Shown here one piece after another: positions 62,901 through 64,000 of a DNA stretch of 64,000 bases. The notes below the pieces were generated by a model. That model did not search any database, had not been told where the DNA came from, and saw only the letters and a list, made by a program, of their open reading frames with translations. Position numbers and translations under genes: made by a program. This DNA is from Todiramphus chloris collaris. Its lineage: Eukaryota > Chordata > Aves > Coraciiformes > Alcedinidae. The DNA is taken from assembly GCA_025345505.1 (NCBI GenBank), contig JANVCC010010406.1:18119825-18183824 (forward strand). The letters run 5' to 3'. Positions within the stretch are counted from its first letter, which is position 1, and each line of letters starts with the position of its first letter.

Positions 62901-64000
62901 TGCAAAATAGAATGCACAGGTAAACTATCATTTGATTTTCACCCACAATTAACAATCAAACACTTTTAAACTCTCTTTCTACACTGTGCATGAAATAGAC
63001 ACTCGTGACAGTGAACATTTACATTACCTGTATTTTGCAGATTACCACTCAGGATAAAATATAGCATGGAGTTAAAGTATTGATTTTCTCTTCCCTGTGG
63101 AAGCAGTGCTGGCTTACTGAAAGCTATTCTTAGAGAAACTTTTATTAAACTTAAGACATGCTACTTAAAAAAACCCAAGCCTTTGTACATGCAATATTAA
63201 GGAAATCTGCAACACAAACATTTCATAGTATATATGTCTAAACATCTGTCAGCCACTTTAACAGCTCTTTTCAGTAATGTACACACTTACAATAAAAAAG
63301 TCTGATTAAAGATCTAAACATGAATCTAAACATAATACTATACAGTATAACTTCCAGAAAAAAAAAAAGTAGGCTCACAAACCAGCTTTTACTTTCCTCC
63401 TCTGCTTTTTCTAAAGTTACATGAATATTCATACTGCAGTAGTTCAACAAGTAGCAAATACAGAAAATGTGTATTCAAAAGGTACAGAAACAATCACAAG
63501 TAGCAAACATAATTTAAGTTAAATACTCCCTTCAGGTGTGATGCCCTCACTGAAGGTACGTATCGACATCCACCTTTGGAAAGGTAATAAAATCCTTGCA
63601 AAGCAGCGTAGGAAGTCAGTTATAATCAGAAAGCTGCCTTCTGTCCAGGCTCTGGGACGTGCTATCCACTGGTGCTCCCCAGAACCATCGCCCAAGAATA
63701 AAGTGCCTATTGTCTCAGCACTGTACTAATTGTGAAAAAGCAGCCCATGCAGTAAGCATAATCATTACCCAGACAAACAAGCAAAAGCAATCAGTGAAGG
63801 AAAGAAAAGGGTAAAAATACACGGCCAGACAAAGCAACCCAAGAATGAAATTAATATTCATAATGGAATGCTAGCCAGCAGAAGGTCCCTTTCATGGCAT
63901 GGCTGTTGCATACAAGAGACCATTGTCCACACGCAACAAAATCAGTATATGGAGAAAACTTCATGTAGCTCTGCTGAGGAGAAAAGCTTTTTGTTACAAA

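Larger units (their letters stand above)
59765..64000 (-). other. Possible 3' UTR of a minus-strand gene beyond the window
   Basis: A 4.2-kb AT-rich stretch free of CR1 insertions, in contrast to the rest of the window. It contains many words typical of long vertebrate 3' UTRs (ATTTA and TGTAAA-like elements) and a minus-strand AATAAA near its left edge (59788-59793). No splice or coding evidence supports this. A plus-strand frame of 63 codons at 63538-63729 is not recognisable. The stretch may equally be intergenic DNA with conserved elements. Low confidence. Confidence 0.25.

Noticed and set aside
1..64000. Endogenous retrovirus or other viral sequence, mitochondrial insertion, bacterial genes
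   Set aside because: No LTR pairs, gag/pol/env-like frames, mitochondrial gene order or bacterial operon structure was seen. All RT-like sequence has CR1 motifs.

Overview
The window looks like non-coding DNA from a bird nuclear genome, or at least a sauropsid. It is AT-rich, has no credible protein-coding gene, and contains about a dozen CR1 LINE fragments in both orientations. Many of these end in the typical CR1 tail of ATTCTATG/ATTCTGTG octamers instead of poly-A. By eye they cover about 11 kb (roughly 17%), which is dense for a bird. Lineages with CR1 expansions, such as Piciformes, would fit, but the species cannot be determined from this sequence.

Layout. 1-8.2 kb: a C21 tract, one CR1 3' end, then unique AT-rich DNA. 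8.2-11.1 kb: two CR1 3' fragments facing each other. 11.4-12.0 kb: a degenerate and an intact tRNA-His(GTG) gene in tandem. A CTCF-like motif lies about 65 bp upstream of the intact gene and an oligo-T terminator lies downstream of it. A third tRNA-His-like sequence, degenerate and inverted, lies at 18.1 kb. 18.9-25.1 kb: three larger CR1 pieces, including a 2.3-kb minus-strand copy with reverse-transcriptase remnants. 25.8-29.7 kb: the most complete CR1 of the window. It runs from the end of ORF1 through endonuclease and RT to the 3' tail. It is broken by frameshifts, by a nested antisense CR1 with a clear 6-bp target duplication, and by a 552-bp unclassified insert. 29.7-52.7 kb: mainly unique sequence with four CR1 fragments (33.8, 38.3, 39.5 and 46.9 kb). 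52.7-53.7 kb: an inverted copy of 28.7-29.6 kb, exactly the same length (950 bp) and about 99% identical. 54-58 kb: an old 148-bp tandem duplication and a 150-bp inverted repeat. 59.8-64 kb: AT-rich sequence that could be a long 3' UTR of a minus-strand gene lying beyond the window; this is inference.

The only feature likely to be functional and clearly supported is the tRNA-His gene. All CR1 open frames are broken. I found no evidence for a new enzymatic system. The most unusual structures are the 950-bp inverted duplication, whose edges fall inside CR1 sequence, and the small tRNA-His family with its CTCF-like site.
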